NCBI RefSeq assembly: GCF_017939625.1
Contig: NZ_JAGKTC010000001.1
Span: forward strand, 310,413 to 374,412
DNA length: 64,000 nucleotides
Direction: 5' to 3'
From: Pseudoxanthomonas helianthi
GTDB taxonomy: Bacteria > Pseudomonadota > Gammaproteobacteria > Xanthomonadales > Xanthomonadaceae
A program made the position numbers and the translations under genes. The notes beneath the pieces were generated by a model. The model was not told the origin of the DNA and searched no databases. It worked only from the letters and a program-made list of their open reading frames with translations. This document shows, piece by piece, positions 46,236 through 55,369 of the stretch. Position 1 is the stretch's first letter; the number at the start of each line of letters is the position of its first letter.

Positions 46236-49082
46236 ATGACCACCCTCGCCTCCAGCTACGACCCCAAGACCTTCGAAGCCCGCCTGTATTCCGAATGGGA
46301 GAGCGCCGGCTACTTCAAGCCATCCGGCCAGGGCACGCCGTACACCATCCTGCTGCCGCCGCCGAACGTCACCGGCACGCTGCACATGGGCCACGCGTTC
46401 CAGCAGACCCTGATGGATGCGTTGATCCGCTACCACCGCATGCGCGGCTACGACACGCTGTGGCAGGTCGGCACCGACCACGCCGGCATCGCCACCGAGA
46501 TGGTCGTCTCGCGCAACCTCGCCCTCGAAGGCAAGGGCGAAACCCGCGACTCGCTGGGCCGCGACGGCTTCATCGCCAAGGTCTGGGAATGGAAGGCGCA
46601 GTCCGGCGACACCATCGAACGGCAGATGCGCCGGCTCGGCACCTCGGGCGACTGGTCGCGCAGCAGCTTCACCATGGACGCCGGCCCGTCGCAGGCGGTG
46701 ATCGAAGCCTTCGTGCGCTGGTACGAACAGGGCCTGATCTACCGCGGCCAGCGCCTGGTCAACTGGGACCCCGTACTGAAGACCGCGATCTCCGACCTGG
46801 AAGTGGAAAGCGTCGAGGAAGACGGCTTCCTGTGGTCGATCCGCTATCCGCTCGCCGACGGCGCCAGCTACGAGCACGTCGAAACCGATGCCGACGGCAA
46901 AGAAACCCTGCGCGAGACCCGCGATTACCTGGTCGTCGCGACCACCCGCCCGGAAACCATGCTCGGCGATACCGCGGCGATGGTGCATCCGCAAGATCCG
47001 CGCTATGCGTCGCTGATCGGCAAGGAAGTGGTGCTGCCGCTGACCGGTCGCCGCATCCCGGTGATCGGCGACGACTACGTCGACCGCGAGTTCGGCACCG
47101 GCGTGGTCAAGGTCACGCCCGCGCACGATTTCAACGACTACCAGGTCGGCGTGCGCCATGCGCTGCCGATGATCAACCTGTTCACCCCGGTTGCGGCGAT
47201 CAACGACAACGCGCCGGAGAAATACCGCGGCCTCGACCGCTACGACGCGCGCAAGGCCGTGCTCGCCGATCTCGAGGACCTCAGCCTGCTGGTCGAAACC
47301 CGGCCGCACAAGCTGCAGGTGCCGCGCGGCGACCGCACCGGCCAGGTGATCGAGCCGTACCTGACCGACCAGTGGTTCGTGAAGATGGACGCGCTGGCCA
47401 AGCGCGGCCTGGAACTGTTCGAAAGTGCCAATGGAAAGCCGGGTGAAATCAAGTTCGTCCCGCCGAACTGGATCAACACCTACCGCCACTGGATGGAGAA
47501 CATCCAGGACTGGTGCATCAGCCGCCAGCTGTGGTGGGGTCATCGCATCCCGGCGTGGTTCGACGAAGCGGGCAACTGCCACGTCGGCCGCGATGAAGCC
47601 GAAGCGCGCGCCAAGGCAGGTCTATCCGCCGACGTGAAATTGACCCAGGACAGCGACGTGCTGGAAACCTGGTTCAGCTCGCAGCTGTGGCCGTTCTCGA
47701 CCCTAGGCTGGCCGGACGAAGCCGCGATGAAGGAACGCGGGTTCGACCGCTATCTGCCCTCGAACGTGCTGGTCACCGGCTTCGACATCATCTTCTTCTG
47801 GGTGGCGCGCATGGTCATGGCCACCGACAGCTTCACCGGCAAGGTTCCGTTCAAGGACGTCTACATCACCGGCCTGATCCGCGACGCGCAGGGCCAGAAG
47901 ATGTCGAAGTCGAAGGGCAACGTGCTCGACCCGCTGGACATCATCGACGGCATCTCGCTGGAGGACCTGCTGGCCAAGCGCACCACCGGCCTGATGAAGC
48001 CTCAAGACGCGCCAAAGATTGAGAAGGCCACGCGCAAGGAATTCCCCGACGGCATCGCTGCGCACGGTGCCGATGCGCTGCGCTTCACCATCGCCGCGCT
48101 GGCCACCCACGGCCGCGACATCAAGTTCGACCTAGGCCGCGCCGAGGGCTACAAGAATTTCTGCAACAAGCTGTGGAACGCGACGCGCTTCGTGTTGATG
48201 AACACCGATGGCGTCAGCTTCCACGGCAAGCCGCAGCCGAAGACCGACGCCGAGCGCTGGATCCTCGCCCGCCTCGCGCAGGCGACCGACAAGGCCGCGG
48301 CCCACTTCGCCGAATACCGCTTCGACCTGCTCGCGCAGGCGCTGTACGAATTCGCCTGGAACGAGTTCTGCGACTGGTTCGTCGAACTGGCCAAGCCCGC
48401 GCTGAACGGCGATGACGCCGAAGCCGCGGCTTCGACCCGCCACACCCTGCTGTACGTGCTGGAATCGCTGCTGCGACTGCTGCACCCGCTGATCCCGTTC
48501 GTCACCGAGGAACTGTGGCTGCAGGTCGCGCCCAAACTGGGCATCGAGGGCCGGACGATTTCGCTGCGGCCCTACCCGGCCACCGCCGATTCCGCCGGGC
48601 AGGATTTCGCCGGCGCCGAAGCCGACGTGGAATGGCTGAAGGCCATGGTTTCCTCGCTGCGCCGCATCCGCAGCGAACTGAACGTCGCGCCGGGCAAGAC
48701 GGTTCGCCTGCTGTTGCAGGGCGGAGACGCCCAGGATCGCGCGCGCGCCGACAAGTTCGCCGCGTCGCTGAAGTTCCTGCTGAAGCTGGAAGGCATCGAG
48801 TCGCTCGACGCTTCCGCCGAAGCGCCCGCTTCCGCCGCCGCGGTGGTCGGCGAATTGAAACTGCTGGTGCCGCTGCAAGGCCTGGTCGATCTGGATGCCG
48901 AGCGCGTGCGACTGGACAAGGAAATCGCCCGCGTCGCCGGCGAGAAGGAAAAGAGCGAAGCCAAGCTGGCGAAGTTCAGCGACAAGGTGCCGCCGGCGGT
49001 GATCGAACAGGAGCGCCTGCGCCTGGCCGACTGGAGCACCAAGCTGGAAGCGCTGCAGGGGCAGCGCGCGAAGCTGGGCTGA
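46236..49082 (+). CDS. valS: Valyl-tRNA synthetase
   Basis: This 948-residue class-I synthetase charges tRNA-Val. The ATP motifs are HMGH (50-53, in [12 protein letters not shown]) and KMSKS (about 555-559). The CP1 editing domain is recognisable by [15 protein letters not shown] and [21 protein letters not shown]. The anticodon domain follows, and the C-terminal coiled coil ([21 protein letters not shown]) is complete. I chose the ATG at 46236; a frame from 46191 would translate the palindromic repeat. No T-box or other leader regulator is visible. Confidence 0.98.
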   Translation: MTTLASSYDPKTFEARLYSEWESAGYFKPSGQGTPYTILLPPPNVTGTLHMGHAFQQTLMDALIRYHRMRGYDTLWQVGTDHAGIATEMVVSRNLALEGKGETRDSLGRDGFIAKVWEWKAQSGDTIERQMRRLGTSGDWSRSSFTMDAGPSQAVIEAFVRWYEQGLIYRGQRLVNWDPVLKTAISDLEVESVEEDGFLWSIRYPLADGASYEHVETDADGKETLRETRDYLVVATTRPETMLGDTAAMVHPQDPRYASLIGKEVVLPLTGRRIPVIGDDYVDREFGTGVVKVTPAHDFNDYQVGVRHALPMINLFTPVAAINDNAPEKYRGLDRYDARKAVLADLEDLSLLVETRPHKLQVPRGDRTGQVIEPYLTDQWFVKMDALAKRGLELFESANGKPGEIKFVPPNWINTYRHWMENIQDWCISRQLWWGHRIPAWFDEAGNCHVGRDEAEARAKAGLSADVKLTQDSDVLETWFSSQLWPFSTLGWPDEAAMKERGFDRYLPSNVLVTGFDIIFFWVARMVMATDSFTGKVPFKDVYITGLIRDAQGQKMSKSKGNVLDPLDIIDGISLEDLLAKRTTGLMKPQDAPKIEKATRKEFPDGIAAHGADALRFTIAALATHGRDIKFDLGRAEGYKNFCNKLWNATRFVLMNTDGVSFHGKPQPKTDAERWILARLAQATDKAAAHFAEYRFDLLAQALYEFAWNEFCDWFVELAKPALNGDDAEAAASTRHTLLYVLESLLRLLHPLIPFVTEELWLQVAPKLGIEGRTISLRPYPATADSAGQDFAGAEADVEWLKAMVSSLRRIRSELNVAPGKTVRLLLQGGDAQDRARADKFAASLKFLLKLEGIESLDASAEAPASAAAVVGELKLLVPLQGLVDLDAERVRLDKEIARVAGEKEKSEAKLAKFSDKVPPAVIEQERLRLADWSTKLEALQGQRAKLG

Positions 49083-49087
49083 CCCGT

Positions 49088-49183
49088 GTAGGAGCGCACT
49101 TCAGTGCGCGACCTGGATATAGGACTTGCGGACAATTCCGTGGGCCGAAACGTCTACGGTCGCGCACTGAAGTGCGCTCCTAC
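49088..49183. repeat. SMAG-like GTAG-bounded inverted repeat (GCACTTCAGTGC type)
   Basis: The arms are identical in type to the element at 38121-38218 (GTAGGAGCGCACTTCAGTGC and its complement ending GCGCTCCTAC), but the 45-base centre differs. It lies between the convergent ends of valS and rimI, starting 6 bases after the valS stop. Confidence 0.9.
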
Positions 49184-49190
49184 AAAAAGG

Positions 49191-49688
49191 TTACAACGGC
49201 GGCATGCGCTCCACTTCGCCGTCCACCAGTTCCATCGCCATCACGATGGCGTCCTCGCGCCCGTCGCGCGCCGGGTAGTAGCGCGGGCGCCGGCCGATCT
49301 CGTTGAAGCCTTCGCTTTCGTACAGCGCCTTCGCGCCCGGGTTGGACGGCCGAACTTCGAGGAACACGCGCTCGGCCTTGCGGTCGCGGGCGTGCTTCAG
49401 CAACGCGCGCAACAGGAACCGGCCCAGGCCACGGCCCTGGCGTTCGGGCGCGACGCAGATGTTGAGGACGTGCACTTCGCCGACGGCGAGGCTGATGATC
49501 GCGTAGCCGCTGACCGCGTCGCCTTCCAGCAGCAGCCACGCCGGATAGCCGGCCTGCAGGCAGTCGCGGAAGATGCCGCGCGTCCACGGGAACGGATAGG
49601 CGCGGTTTTCGATCGCCATCACCGCATCCAGGTCGGACTCGCGCAGCGGCCGCAAGGCGGGTGCGGCGTCGGCGCGCACCGCGCTCAC
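49191..49688 (-). CDS. rimI: Ribosomal-protein-alanine N-acetyltransferase RimI
   Basis: This 165-residue GNAT enzyme is expected to acetylate the N-terminal Ala of ribosomal protein S18. Landmarks are LRPLRESDLDAVMAIENRAYPFPWTRGIF, VGEVHVLNICVAPERQGRGLGRFLL with the acetyl-CoA loop QGRGLG, and LEVRPSNPGAKALYESEGFNEIGRRPRYY. The GTG start at 49688 overlaps the stop of the upstream gene (GTGA at 49685-49688), which supports it. In E. coli rimI follows holD, and the upstream gene here may be the equivalent. Confidence 0.9.
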   Translation of the reverse strand: MSAVRADAAPALRPLRESDLDAVMAIENRAYPFPWTRGIFRDCLQAGYPAWLLLEGDAVSGYAIISLAVGEVHVLNICVAPERQGRGLGRFLLRALLKHARDRKAERVFLEVRPSNPGAKALYESEGFNEIGRRPRYYPARDGREDAIVMAMELVDGEVERMPPL

Positions 49689-50098
49689 CCCGGCATGCCC
49701 TTGCGCAGCGCGCGCAGGCGCGGCCACAGCGCGCGCTTGGCCGCCGGGTTGCCGCGCAGCTCGGACGAAGGCGGCCATTGCGCGATGAGCTCGGCCATGC
49801 CCGGCGCGTTCGGGTTGATCGCCGCGGCGCGGATCAGGGCGATGTGCAGGCGGTCGGGCAGTCGCGCGGCCGGGCGGCGCGTGGTCGGCGCGGCTTCGCG
49901 CGGGGTAGCCGGTGCCTGCGGAGGCAGGGCGCGCGTGCGCTGCGGCGGTGCAGGCGTGCGTTCGGAAATCGTGGCGGGCGCAGGTGCGGCTTCCGCCGTT
50001 ACCTCCGGCAACGCGCCGCGCACGTACACCGCATGACCCAATGCGGCCAGCCAACCATGCTGCTCGGCGGTCCACAGCGGCGAAGCGGTTTCGCTCAC
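49685..50098 (-). CDS. Candidate DNA polymerase III psi subunit (HolD-like)
   Basis: This 137-residue protein has a conserved-looking N-terminus (LWTAEQHGWLAALGHAVYVRG), an Ala/Pro/Arg-rich middle and a short helical C-terminus (HIALIRAAAINPNAPGMAELI). Sequence similarity alone is weak. The call rests on position: it is coupled by GTGA overlaps to pssA upstream and rimI downstream, and in E. coli holD sits directly before rimI. Psi bridges chi to the clamp loader through its N-terminus, which would correspond to the conserved segment. The GTG start at 50098 overlaps the pssA stop. Confidence 0.45.
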   Translation of the reverse strand: MSETASPLWTAEQHGWLAALGHAVYVRGALPEVTAEAAPAPATISERTPAPPQRTRALPPQAPATPREAAPTTRRPAARLPDRLHIALIRAAAINPNAPGMAELIAQWPPSSELRGNPAAKRALWPRLRALRKGMPG

Positions 50099-50874
50099 GC
50101 GGCGGCGTCCGGCTTGTGGCGGCGGGCACGCTGCCACAGCCAGTAGCCCGGGCCGGACAATGCGTACAGCACGCCGACCGCCAGCAGTACGCGCGGCAGG
50201 TCGACGACCAGCACGGCGATCACCACTGGGATCAGCAGCAGCACCACGAACGGCACGCGATCGGACTTCGGCCCGTTGCCGCCGCCCTTGAAGCTCCAGA
50301 AACGTACCCGGCTGACCATCAGCAACGCGCAGCACAGGGTGACCGCAAGCGCGACGTAGCGCAGTTCCTCGCCGTTCCAGCCCAGGTCGCCATCGGCGAA
50401 GGCCCAGACGAAGGACATCATCAGCCCCGCGGAAGCCGGGCTGGCCAGGCCGATGAACCAGCGCTTGTCGACCACCCCGACCTGGGTGTTGAAACGGGCC
50501 AGGCGCAGCGCCGCGCAGGCCGCGTACAGGAACGCCACCGCCCAGCCGACCCGGCCCAGGGTGCTGCCGTCGTACTTCAGCGCCGACAGCGACCAGTGGT
50601 ACATCACCAGCGCCGGGGCCATGCCGAAGCTGACCAGATCGGCCAGCGAGTCGTACTGCACCCCGAATTCGCTGCTGGTGCCGGTCAGGCGCGCTACGCG
50701 GCCATCGAGGCCGTCGGCGATCGCGGCGATGAACACCGCCACCGCGGCATGCACGAACTGGCCGTTGGCGGCGGCGATGATCGCGTAGAAACCGCCGAAC
50801 AGGCCGGCCGTGGTGAACAGGTTCGGCAGCAGGTAGATGCCGCGCGAGCGCGGGGCGGGTCGGTTTTCGTCCAT
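50095..50874 (-). CDS. pssA: CDP-diacylglycerol--serine O-phosphatidyltransferase
   Basis: This 259-residue inner-membrane enzyme makes phosphatidylserine, the precursor of phosphatidylethanolamine. The CDP-alcohol phosphatidyltransferase motif is perfect: D54-G-L-D57-G-R-V-A61-R62, then G71, D75 and D79. Around eight membrane helices follow. It is the integral type II enzyme (Bacillus-like), not the phospholipase-D-like PssA of E. coli. It is first in a tightly overlapped three-gene unit with the HolD-like and RimI genes. A 50-bp palindrome lies just upstream of the start. Confidence 0.94.
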   Translation of the reverse strand: MDENRPAPRSRGIYLLPNLFTTAGLFGGFYAIIAAANGQFVHAAVAVFIAAIADGLDGRVARLTGTSSEFGVQYDSLADLVSFGMAPALVMYHWSLSALKYDGSTLGRVGWAVAFLYAACAALRLARFNTQVGVVDKRWFIGLASPASAGLMMSFVWAFADGDLGWNGEELRYVALAVTLCCALLMVSRVRFWSFKGGGNGPKSDRVPFVVLLLIPVVIAVLVVDLPRVLLAVGVLYALSGPGYWLWQRARRHKPDAAA

Positions 50875-50889
50875 GCCGGCAGTTTAGCC

Positions 50890-50939
50890 TAGAGCGTGTC
50901 ATGTGCTTTGGAGTGCTTCAAAGTGCATGGCACGCTCTA
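50890..50939. repeat. 50-bp near-perfect palindrome
   Basis: TAGAGCGTGTCATGTGCTTTG (50890-50910) faces CAAAGTGCATGGCACGCTCTA (50919-50939) with two or three mismatches and an 8-base loop. It begins 15 bases upstream of the pssA start codon, in the promoter region shared with the divergent DUF4124 gene. It could be a protein-binding dyad or a short mobile palindrome. No second copy was seen in this window. Confidence 0.75.
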
Positions 50940-51004
50940 AACGCGCGCTTGCCCGACCGCCCCCGCAGTGCTGCAATGCCGGGGTCCAGCCCCTCGGAGC
51001 CGCC

Positions 51005-51397
51005 ATGCGCCACCTGCCCCTGTGCTGTTCGCTGGCCTTGGCCCTCGCCGCCCTTCCCGGTGCCGCGCAGGAACGTGTCTACCAGTGGAAGGACGCCAAT
51101 GGCGTTACCCACTATTCGCAGAACCCGCCCGCCGGCCGCGCCTACCAGGAACGCCGGATCGACGGCAGCGACCCGGCGGTGCCTGCGAAGCCGGCGGCCG
51201 CGGCCGAAAGCGCGGACTGCGCCCAGGCCCGCGCCAACCTGAAGCTGCTGGACGGCAACAACCCGTCCCTGCTGATGGATTCGGACAAGGACGGCAAGCC
51301 CGACAAGCCGCTGGACGAGGCCGAACGCACCCGCCAGCGCGGTCTGGCCCAGCAATGGATCCAGCGCCAGTGCACGCCGACCGCGGCGGGCAGCTGA
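51005..51397 (+). CDS. DUF4124 domain-containing exported protein
   Basis: This 130-residue protein has a signal peptide (MRHLPLCCSLALALAALPGA, cleavage at AQE or nearby). A DUF4124 unit follows: ERVYQWKDANGVTHYSQNPPAGRAY, whose first strands are the family signature. The tail carries C-AQARANLKLLDGNNP and a final QRQC, so two Cys could pair. DUF4124 proteins are common in Xanthomonadales and have no assigned function. A second DUF4124 gene follows after three bases, so the two are surely co-transcribed. Confidence 0.85.
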   Translation: MRHLPLCCSLALALAALPGAAQERVYQWKDANGVTHYSQNPPAGRAYQERRIDGSDPAVPAKPAAAAESADCAQARANLKLLDGNNPSLLMDSDKDGKPDKPLDEAERTRQRGLAQQWIQRQCTPTAAGS

Positions 51398-51400
51398 AGC

Positions 51401-51673
51401 ATGCGCTCCGCGTGGCTGGCGCTGCTGGTCGGGCTGCTGGTCGGTGCCGGCATCGCCTGGTGGCAATCGCGGGACACGCCCGAGCAGCTTCGCGACAGGC
51501 ACCAGCGCGCCGAACGCGCCGCGGCCGCGCAGGCCCGCGATGCCGAACCCGTGCTGTATCGCTGGCGCGATGCCACCGGCGTGCTGCAGGTGACGGAAAA
51601 GCCGCCGAAAGGCCGGCCTTACCAGCGCGTTCCGCGCGAGGCGAAGGCCGGCATCGAGGTGCGCGGAGAGTAG
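51401..51673 (+). CDS. Small membrane-anchored DUF4124 protein
   Basis: This 90-residue protein has an N-terminal membrane helix (about residues 4-21) that probably stays as an anchor, a helical spacer rich in Arg/Ala, and a DUF4124 unit ([28 protein letters not shown]). The soluble part would face the periplasm. It lies three bases after another DUF4124 gene and shares its domain, which suggests that the two act together. Function is unknown. Confidence 0.82.
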   Translation: MRSAWLALLVGLLVGAGIAWWQSRDTPEQLRDRHQRAERAAAAQARDAEPVLYRWRDATGVLQVTEKPPKGRPYQRVPREAKAGIEVRGE

Positions 51674-51711
51674 CTTTTGCTCCCCTTCTCCCGGAGGGAG
51701 AAGGAAAAGCT
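51672..51711. repeat. Palindrome of the CTCCCGGAGGGAG type
   Basis: AGCTTTT (51672-51678) pairs with AAAAGCT (51705-51711), with CCTTCTCCC and GGGAGAAGG between. It starts on the last bases of the DUF4124 stop codon and ends 38 bases before proS. Such CTCCC-GGGAG palindromes recur in many bacterial genomes. It may act as a weak terminator before proS. Confidence 0.7.
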
Positions 51712-51749
51712 GGCAAAATGACCGCTTTCCCCCGCAGAACCTCCCCACG

Positions 51750-53444
51750 ATGCGCCTGTCGCAATTCCATCTCCGCACCACCAAGGAAACCCCGGCCGAC
51801 GCCGAACTGGTCAGTCACCAGCTGATGCTGCGCGCCGGCATGCTGCGCAAGCTGGCCGCCGGCCTCTACACCTGGTCGCCGCTGGGCCTGCGGGTGATGC
51901 GCAAGGTCGAGAACATCGTGCGCGAGGAAATGAACCACGCCGGCGCCATCGAACTGCTGATGCCGACCATCCAGCCGCGCGAGCTGTGGGACGAAACCGG
52001 GCGCTGGCAGAAATTCGGCGGTCAACTGCTGAAGATCAAGGACCGCAAGGAGCAGGAGTTTTGCTACAGCCCCACCGCCGAGGAAGCGGTCACCGATTTC
52101 GCCCGCCAGGAACTGAGCAGCTACAAGCAGCTGCCGGTGAACTTCTACCAGATCCAGACCAAGTTCCGCGACGAGATCCGCCCGCGCTTCGGGGTGATGC
52201 GCGCACGCGAGTTCCTGATGAAGGACGCGTACTCGTTCCACCTGACCGATGAAGACCTGGCGCGCGAGTACAAGAACATGCACGCCGCGTACACCCGCAT
52301 CTTCACCCGCCTGGGCCTGCAGTTCCGCGCCGTGCAGGCCGACAGCGGCGCCATCGGCGGCGACGCCTCGCAGGAATTCCAGGTGCTCGCCGATTCCGGC
52401 GAGGACGCCATCGTGTTCTCCACCGCCAGCGATTACGCGGCGAACATGGAAACCGCGACAGCCGCCGCGCCGGGCCCGCGTCCGGCCGCCGCCGATGCGC
52501 TGCAGAAGGTCTCGACGCCGACGCAGAAAACCTGCGAAGACGTCGCCGCGCTGTTGGGCATCCCACTGGCGCGCACGGTCAAGTCCGTCGCGGTGATGAC
52601 CGATGATGGCTTCGTGCTGGCGCTGGTGCGCGGCGACCATGGCGTCAACGAAATCAAGCTGGCCAAGGTGCCGGGGCTGGCCGATTACCGCATGGCCAGC
52701 GAAGCCGAGATCCTCGAACACCTCTGCAGCGAACCGGGCTTCCTCGGCCCGCTGGGCCCGAAGAAACCGATCCGCGTCGTCGCCGACCGCGAAGTCGCAG
52801 CCATGGCCGATTTCGTGATCGGCGCCAACGAAGCCGGCTTCCACATCGCCGGGGTCAACTGGGGCCGCGACCTGCCCGAGCCGGACGTCGTCGCCGACAT
52901 CCGCAACGTGGTGGCCGGCGATCGCGCGGTGGACGGCGGCGAGCTGCGTATCGCGCGCGGCATTGAGGTCGGCCACGTGTTCCAGTTGGGCCGCAAGTAC
53001 AGCGAGGCGATGCAGTTCACCGTGCTGGACGAGAACGGCAAGGCGGTGGTGCCGGCGATGGGCTGCTACGGCATCGGCGTGACCCGCATCGTCGCCGCGG
53101 CGATCGAACAGAACCACGATGCGGCCGGCATCCTTTGGCCAGAACCAATGGCACCGTGGCAAGTGGCGATCTGCCCGATCAACCCGAAGAACGATGCCGC
53201 GGTGAACGACGCGGTGCAGTCGCTGTACGACGAACTCGCCGCCGCCGGCATCGAAGCGGTGATCGACGATCGCGGCCTGCGTCCGGGCCCGATGTTCGCC
53301 GACATCGAACTGATCGGCATCCCGCATCGCGTGGTCGTATCCGAACGCGGCCTGGCCGCCGGCACTTTCGAATACCGGGCGCGCAACGCGGCCGAAGCGG
53401 AAAACCTCGACAGGGACGGCTTGCTGAAGCGCCTCGCCGGCTGA
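51750..53444 (+). CDS. proS: Prolyl-tRNA synthetase
   Basis: This 564-residue class-II synthetase charges tRNA-Pro. The bacterial layout is complete: an N-terminal catalytic core ([23 protein letters not shown], motif 2 [19 protein letters not shown]) and the inserted editing domain (about 225-390, with [20 protein letters not shown]), which clears mischarged Ala-tRNA-Pro. Motif 3 region ([20 protein letters not shown]) and the anticodon-binding domain ([12 protein letters not shown]) follow. It ends in the usual DGLLKRLAG. The start at 51750 gives the family N-terminus [11 protein letters not shown]. Confidence 0.97.
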   Translation: MRLSQFHLRTTKETPADAELVSHQLMLRAGMLRKLAAGLYTWSPLGLRVMRKVENIVREEMNHAGAIELLMPTIQPRELWDETGRWQKFGGQLLKIKDRKEQEFCYSPTAEEAVTDFARQELSSYKQLPVNFYQIQTKFRDEIRPRFGVMRAREFLMKDAYSFHLTDEDLAREYKNMHAAYTRIFTRLGLQFRAVQADSGAIGGDASQEFQVLADSGEDAIVFSTASDYAANMETATAAAPGPRPAAADALQKVSTPTQKTCEDVAALLGIPLARTVKSVAVMTDDGFVLALVRGDHGVNEIKLAKVPGLADYRMASEAEILEHLCSEPGFLGPLGPKKPIRVVADREVAAMADFVIGANEAGFHIAGVNWGRDLPEPDVVADIRNVVAGDRAVDGGELRIARGIEVGHVFQLGRKYSEAMQFTVLDENGKAVVPAMGCYGIGVTRIVAAAIEQNHDAAGILWPEPMAPWQVAICPINPKNDAAVNDAVQSLYDELAAAGIEAVIDDRGLRPGPMFADIELIGIPHRVVVSERGLAAGTFEYRARNAAEAENLDRDGLLKRLAG

Positions 53445-53539
53445 CGGAAAGCCGTTGCCGGATGCGGACAGACATCGCGTTAATGTCCCGTCCGGCACGA
53501 TCCTCCAGGCCACATTCCTTTCCGTCACTGGAGCATTCG

Positions 53540-53902
53540 ATGCCGATCGACTTGCGCGGCCTTTCCGCCAGACAACTGGGCGTCCTGATCGCGAAAGCCA
53601 AGGAGCAGCAGACCCGGCTGGCCAAGCGCACACCCATCGCCACCATCCGCAGCAAGATCACCCGTTTCGCGAAGGCGGAGGGCTACACCATCGAGGAATT
53701 GTTCGGCGTCCCCGACAAGGTCAGGCCACGGCGCAGGCCCGCCAAGAGCGTCTCTCGCACGGGCCGCAAGATCGCGCCGAAATACCGCAATCCGGCCAAT
53801 CCGAAGGAGACCTGGACCGGCCGCGGCCGTCAGCCGCGCTGGTTGGCCGCATTGGTGGCCAAGGGCAAGAAGCCGGAGAATTTCCTGATCGGGAAGAAGT
53901 GA
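53540..53902 (+). CDS. H-NS-family nucleoid protein (XrvA/Bv3F type)
   Basis: This 120-residue DNA-binding protein has an N-terminal oligomerisation helix region (LSARQLGVLIAKAKEQQTRLAKR). The linker is basic (RPRRRPAKSVSRTGRK), and the C-terminal H-NS motif reads KYRNPANPKETWTGRGRQPRWL. The TGRGRQPRW loop is the AT-rich minor-groove hook of the Bv3F/XrvA class. It probably silences AT-rich and acquired DNA. A strong terminator follows 23 bases after the stop. In Xanthomonas, XrvA also affects virulence genes, but that cannot be inferred for this strain. Confidence 0.93.
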   Translation: MPIDLRGLSARQLGVLIAKAKEQQTRLAKRTPIATIRSKITRFAKAEGYTIEELFGVPDKVRPRRRPAKSVSRTGRKIAPKYRNPANPKETWTGRGRQPRWLAALVAKGKKPENFLIGKK

Positions 53903-53924
53903 CGCCCGGTGCGCCACGGAATCG

Positions 53925-53954
53925 AAAACGCCGGCATCGCCGGCGTTTTTCTTT
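53925..53954 (+). terminator. Rho-independent terminator of the H-NS gene
   Basis: AACGCCGG (53927-53934) pairs with CCGGCGTT (53939-53946), with CATCG/C in the loop and TTTTCTTTC after it. On the minus strand the preceding AAAA run would also give a T-tail for thrE, whose stop is at 54012. Confidence 0.85.
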
Positions 53955-54011
53955 CGGCGTCCGCAAGGCCCGATTCTTCCTGCGGGGGCCGAGCAGGTCC
54001 GGCCAGCACCG

Positions 54012-55262
54012 CTACAGGTTCTTCCGCGTCGGTACCAGCAGGTTGCCGAACAGCAGGCCCGCGATCAGCGCCATCACCACGTTGACCACCAGCAGCAACG
54101 CCGAACCGCCGCCGTCGTCGCCGGTCTGCTGCACCAGGTTCATCACCCCGCGCAGGCTGGTGCTGCCGGGTACCAGCATGATGATGCCGGGCACGCGGAT
54201 CAGCGCGCCGGGGCGGTTCATCTTGCGCGCGTACAGATTGCCCGCCGCGGTCAGCACCAAGGCGGACAGGAAAATGCCGACCTGACTGCCCCAGGCGTCG
54301 CCGGCGATGCGCGAGATCAGGTAGCCGGCGATCGCCGCCGACATCACCCACGGATAATCGCGGCGATGCGCCTTGAACAGGGCGGTGAATGCGAAAGCGG
54401 TCAGCACCAGCGCGCCCCATTCCACCCAGTCGGGCTGCGGCCGCCACGCGCGTACTTCCGGTACCAGCCCGATCAGTTGCGCCAGGGTCACCGCGATCAT
54501 CGCGCCGACGGTCAACTTCAGCACCGTGGTTACCGCGCCGGCGAAACGTGCGGTGCCGGAAACTAGGTGCTGGCTGGTCAGCTCGTTGACCGCATTGGTC
54601 AGGGTCAGGCCCGGCAGCAACACCACCAGCGAGGCGATGATCACCGTGTTGAGGTTCAGCGGCACCACGAAGCTGGCGACGAGGATCGCGACCATGCCGG
54701 CGAGCAGCGCCGAAACCGCATCGCTGGCTTCCTTCAGGCGCGGCCGCTTTTCGGTCAGCCGCGACAAGCCGCCGATCAGCAGGCCGATCAGGCCTGCCGT
54801 GGCGATGTCCGGCCATGGCAGCCGCCACAGCCCGGCCACGCCGGCGGACGACAGGCCGAACACCAGCACCTGCGCGATGCGCCAGCGCCGGCTGCGCGCA
54901 TGGTCCAGCCCGCGCAACGCCGCGTGGCCCTGGGCGATGCTCATGCGTCCGCCGGCCACCGCCTCGGCGATGCGGTCGGCCTCGCTGAGCTTGTGCAGGT
55001 CGTTCTCGCCCGGGGCCAGGCGGATCACCCGCGTGGTGTCGGTGGCGCCGAGCGGCTTGCTCGGATCGCTGAAACTGAGGATCACGCCGGTCGGGTTCGA
55101 CCACGGCTCGCATTCCAGCCCCAGCCGCCGCGACAGCGCCTCCACCGCTGCCTCGAGCCGCTGCGCGGTGGTGCCGTAGGTGTGCAGGCGCGCGGCGATT
55201 TCGCAAACGAAGGCGATGCGCTGGGCGTAGGTGGCGGACATCGGCGTCTGCGTCATGTTCAT
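54012..55262 (-). CDS. ThrE-family threonine/serine exporter
   Basis: This 416-residue protein combines the two parts found as separate YjjP and YjjB in E. coli. The first is an N-terminal soluble ThrE domain (ATYAQRIAFVCEIAARLHTYGTTAQRLE, GLECEPWSNPTGVILSF) with five helices. The second is a C-terminal five-helix ThrE_2 domain (FAFTALFKAHRRDYPWVMSAAIAGYLISR, VPGIIMLVPGSTSLRGV). ThrE of Corynebacterium exports threonine and serine using the proton gradient. The substrate here is inferred from the family. I chose the ATG at 55262; a second in-frame ATG lies six bases further on. Confidence 0.88.
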   Translation of the reverse strand: MNMTQTPMSATYAQRIAFVCEIAARLHTYGTTAQRLEAAVEALSRRLGLECEPWSNPTGVILSFSDPSKPLGATDTTRVIRLAPGENDLHKLSEADRIAEAVAGGRMSIAQGHAALRGLDHARSRRWRIAQVLVFGLSSAGVAGLWRLPWPDIATAGLIGLLIGGLSRLTEKRPRLKEASDAVSALLAGMVAILVASFVVPLNLNTVIIASLVVLLPGLTLTNAVNELTSQHLVSGTARFAGAVTTVLKLTVGAMIAVTLAQLIGLVPEVRAWRPQPDWVEWGALVLTAFAFTALFKAHRRDYPWVMSAAIAGYLISRIAGDAWGSQVGIFLSALVLTAAGNLYARKMNRPGALIRVPGIIMLVPGSTSLRGVMNLVQQTGDDGGGSALLLVVNVVMALIAGLLFGNLLVPTRKNL

Positions 55263-55369
55263 AGTGTAAGCGGGCGACACGCTGCGGACAGGCATGGATC
55301 GGCGGCCGGATTTCCCGTGAACGCCACGTCGCGGGCAAGGCCCGCGTCTACACGCTATCCTCGGCACGC

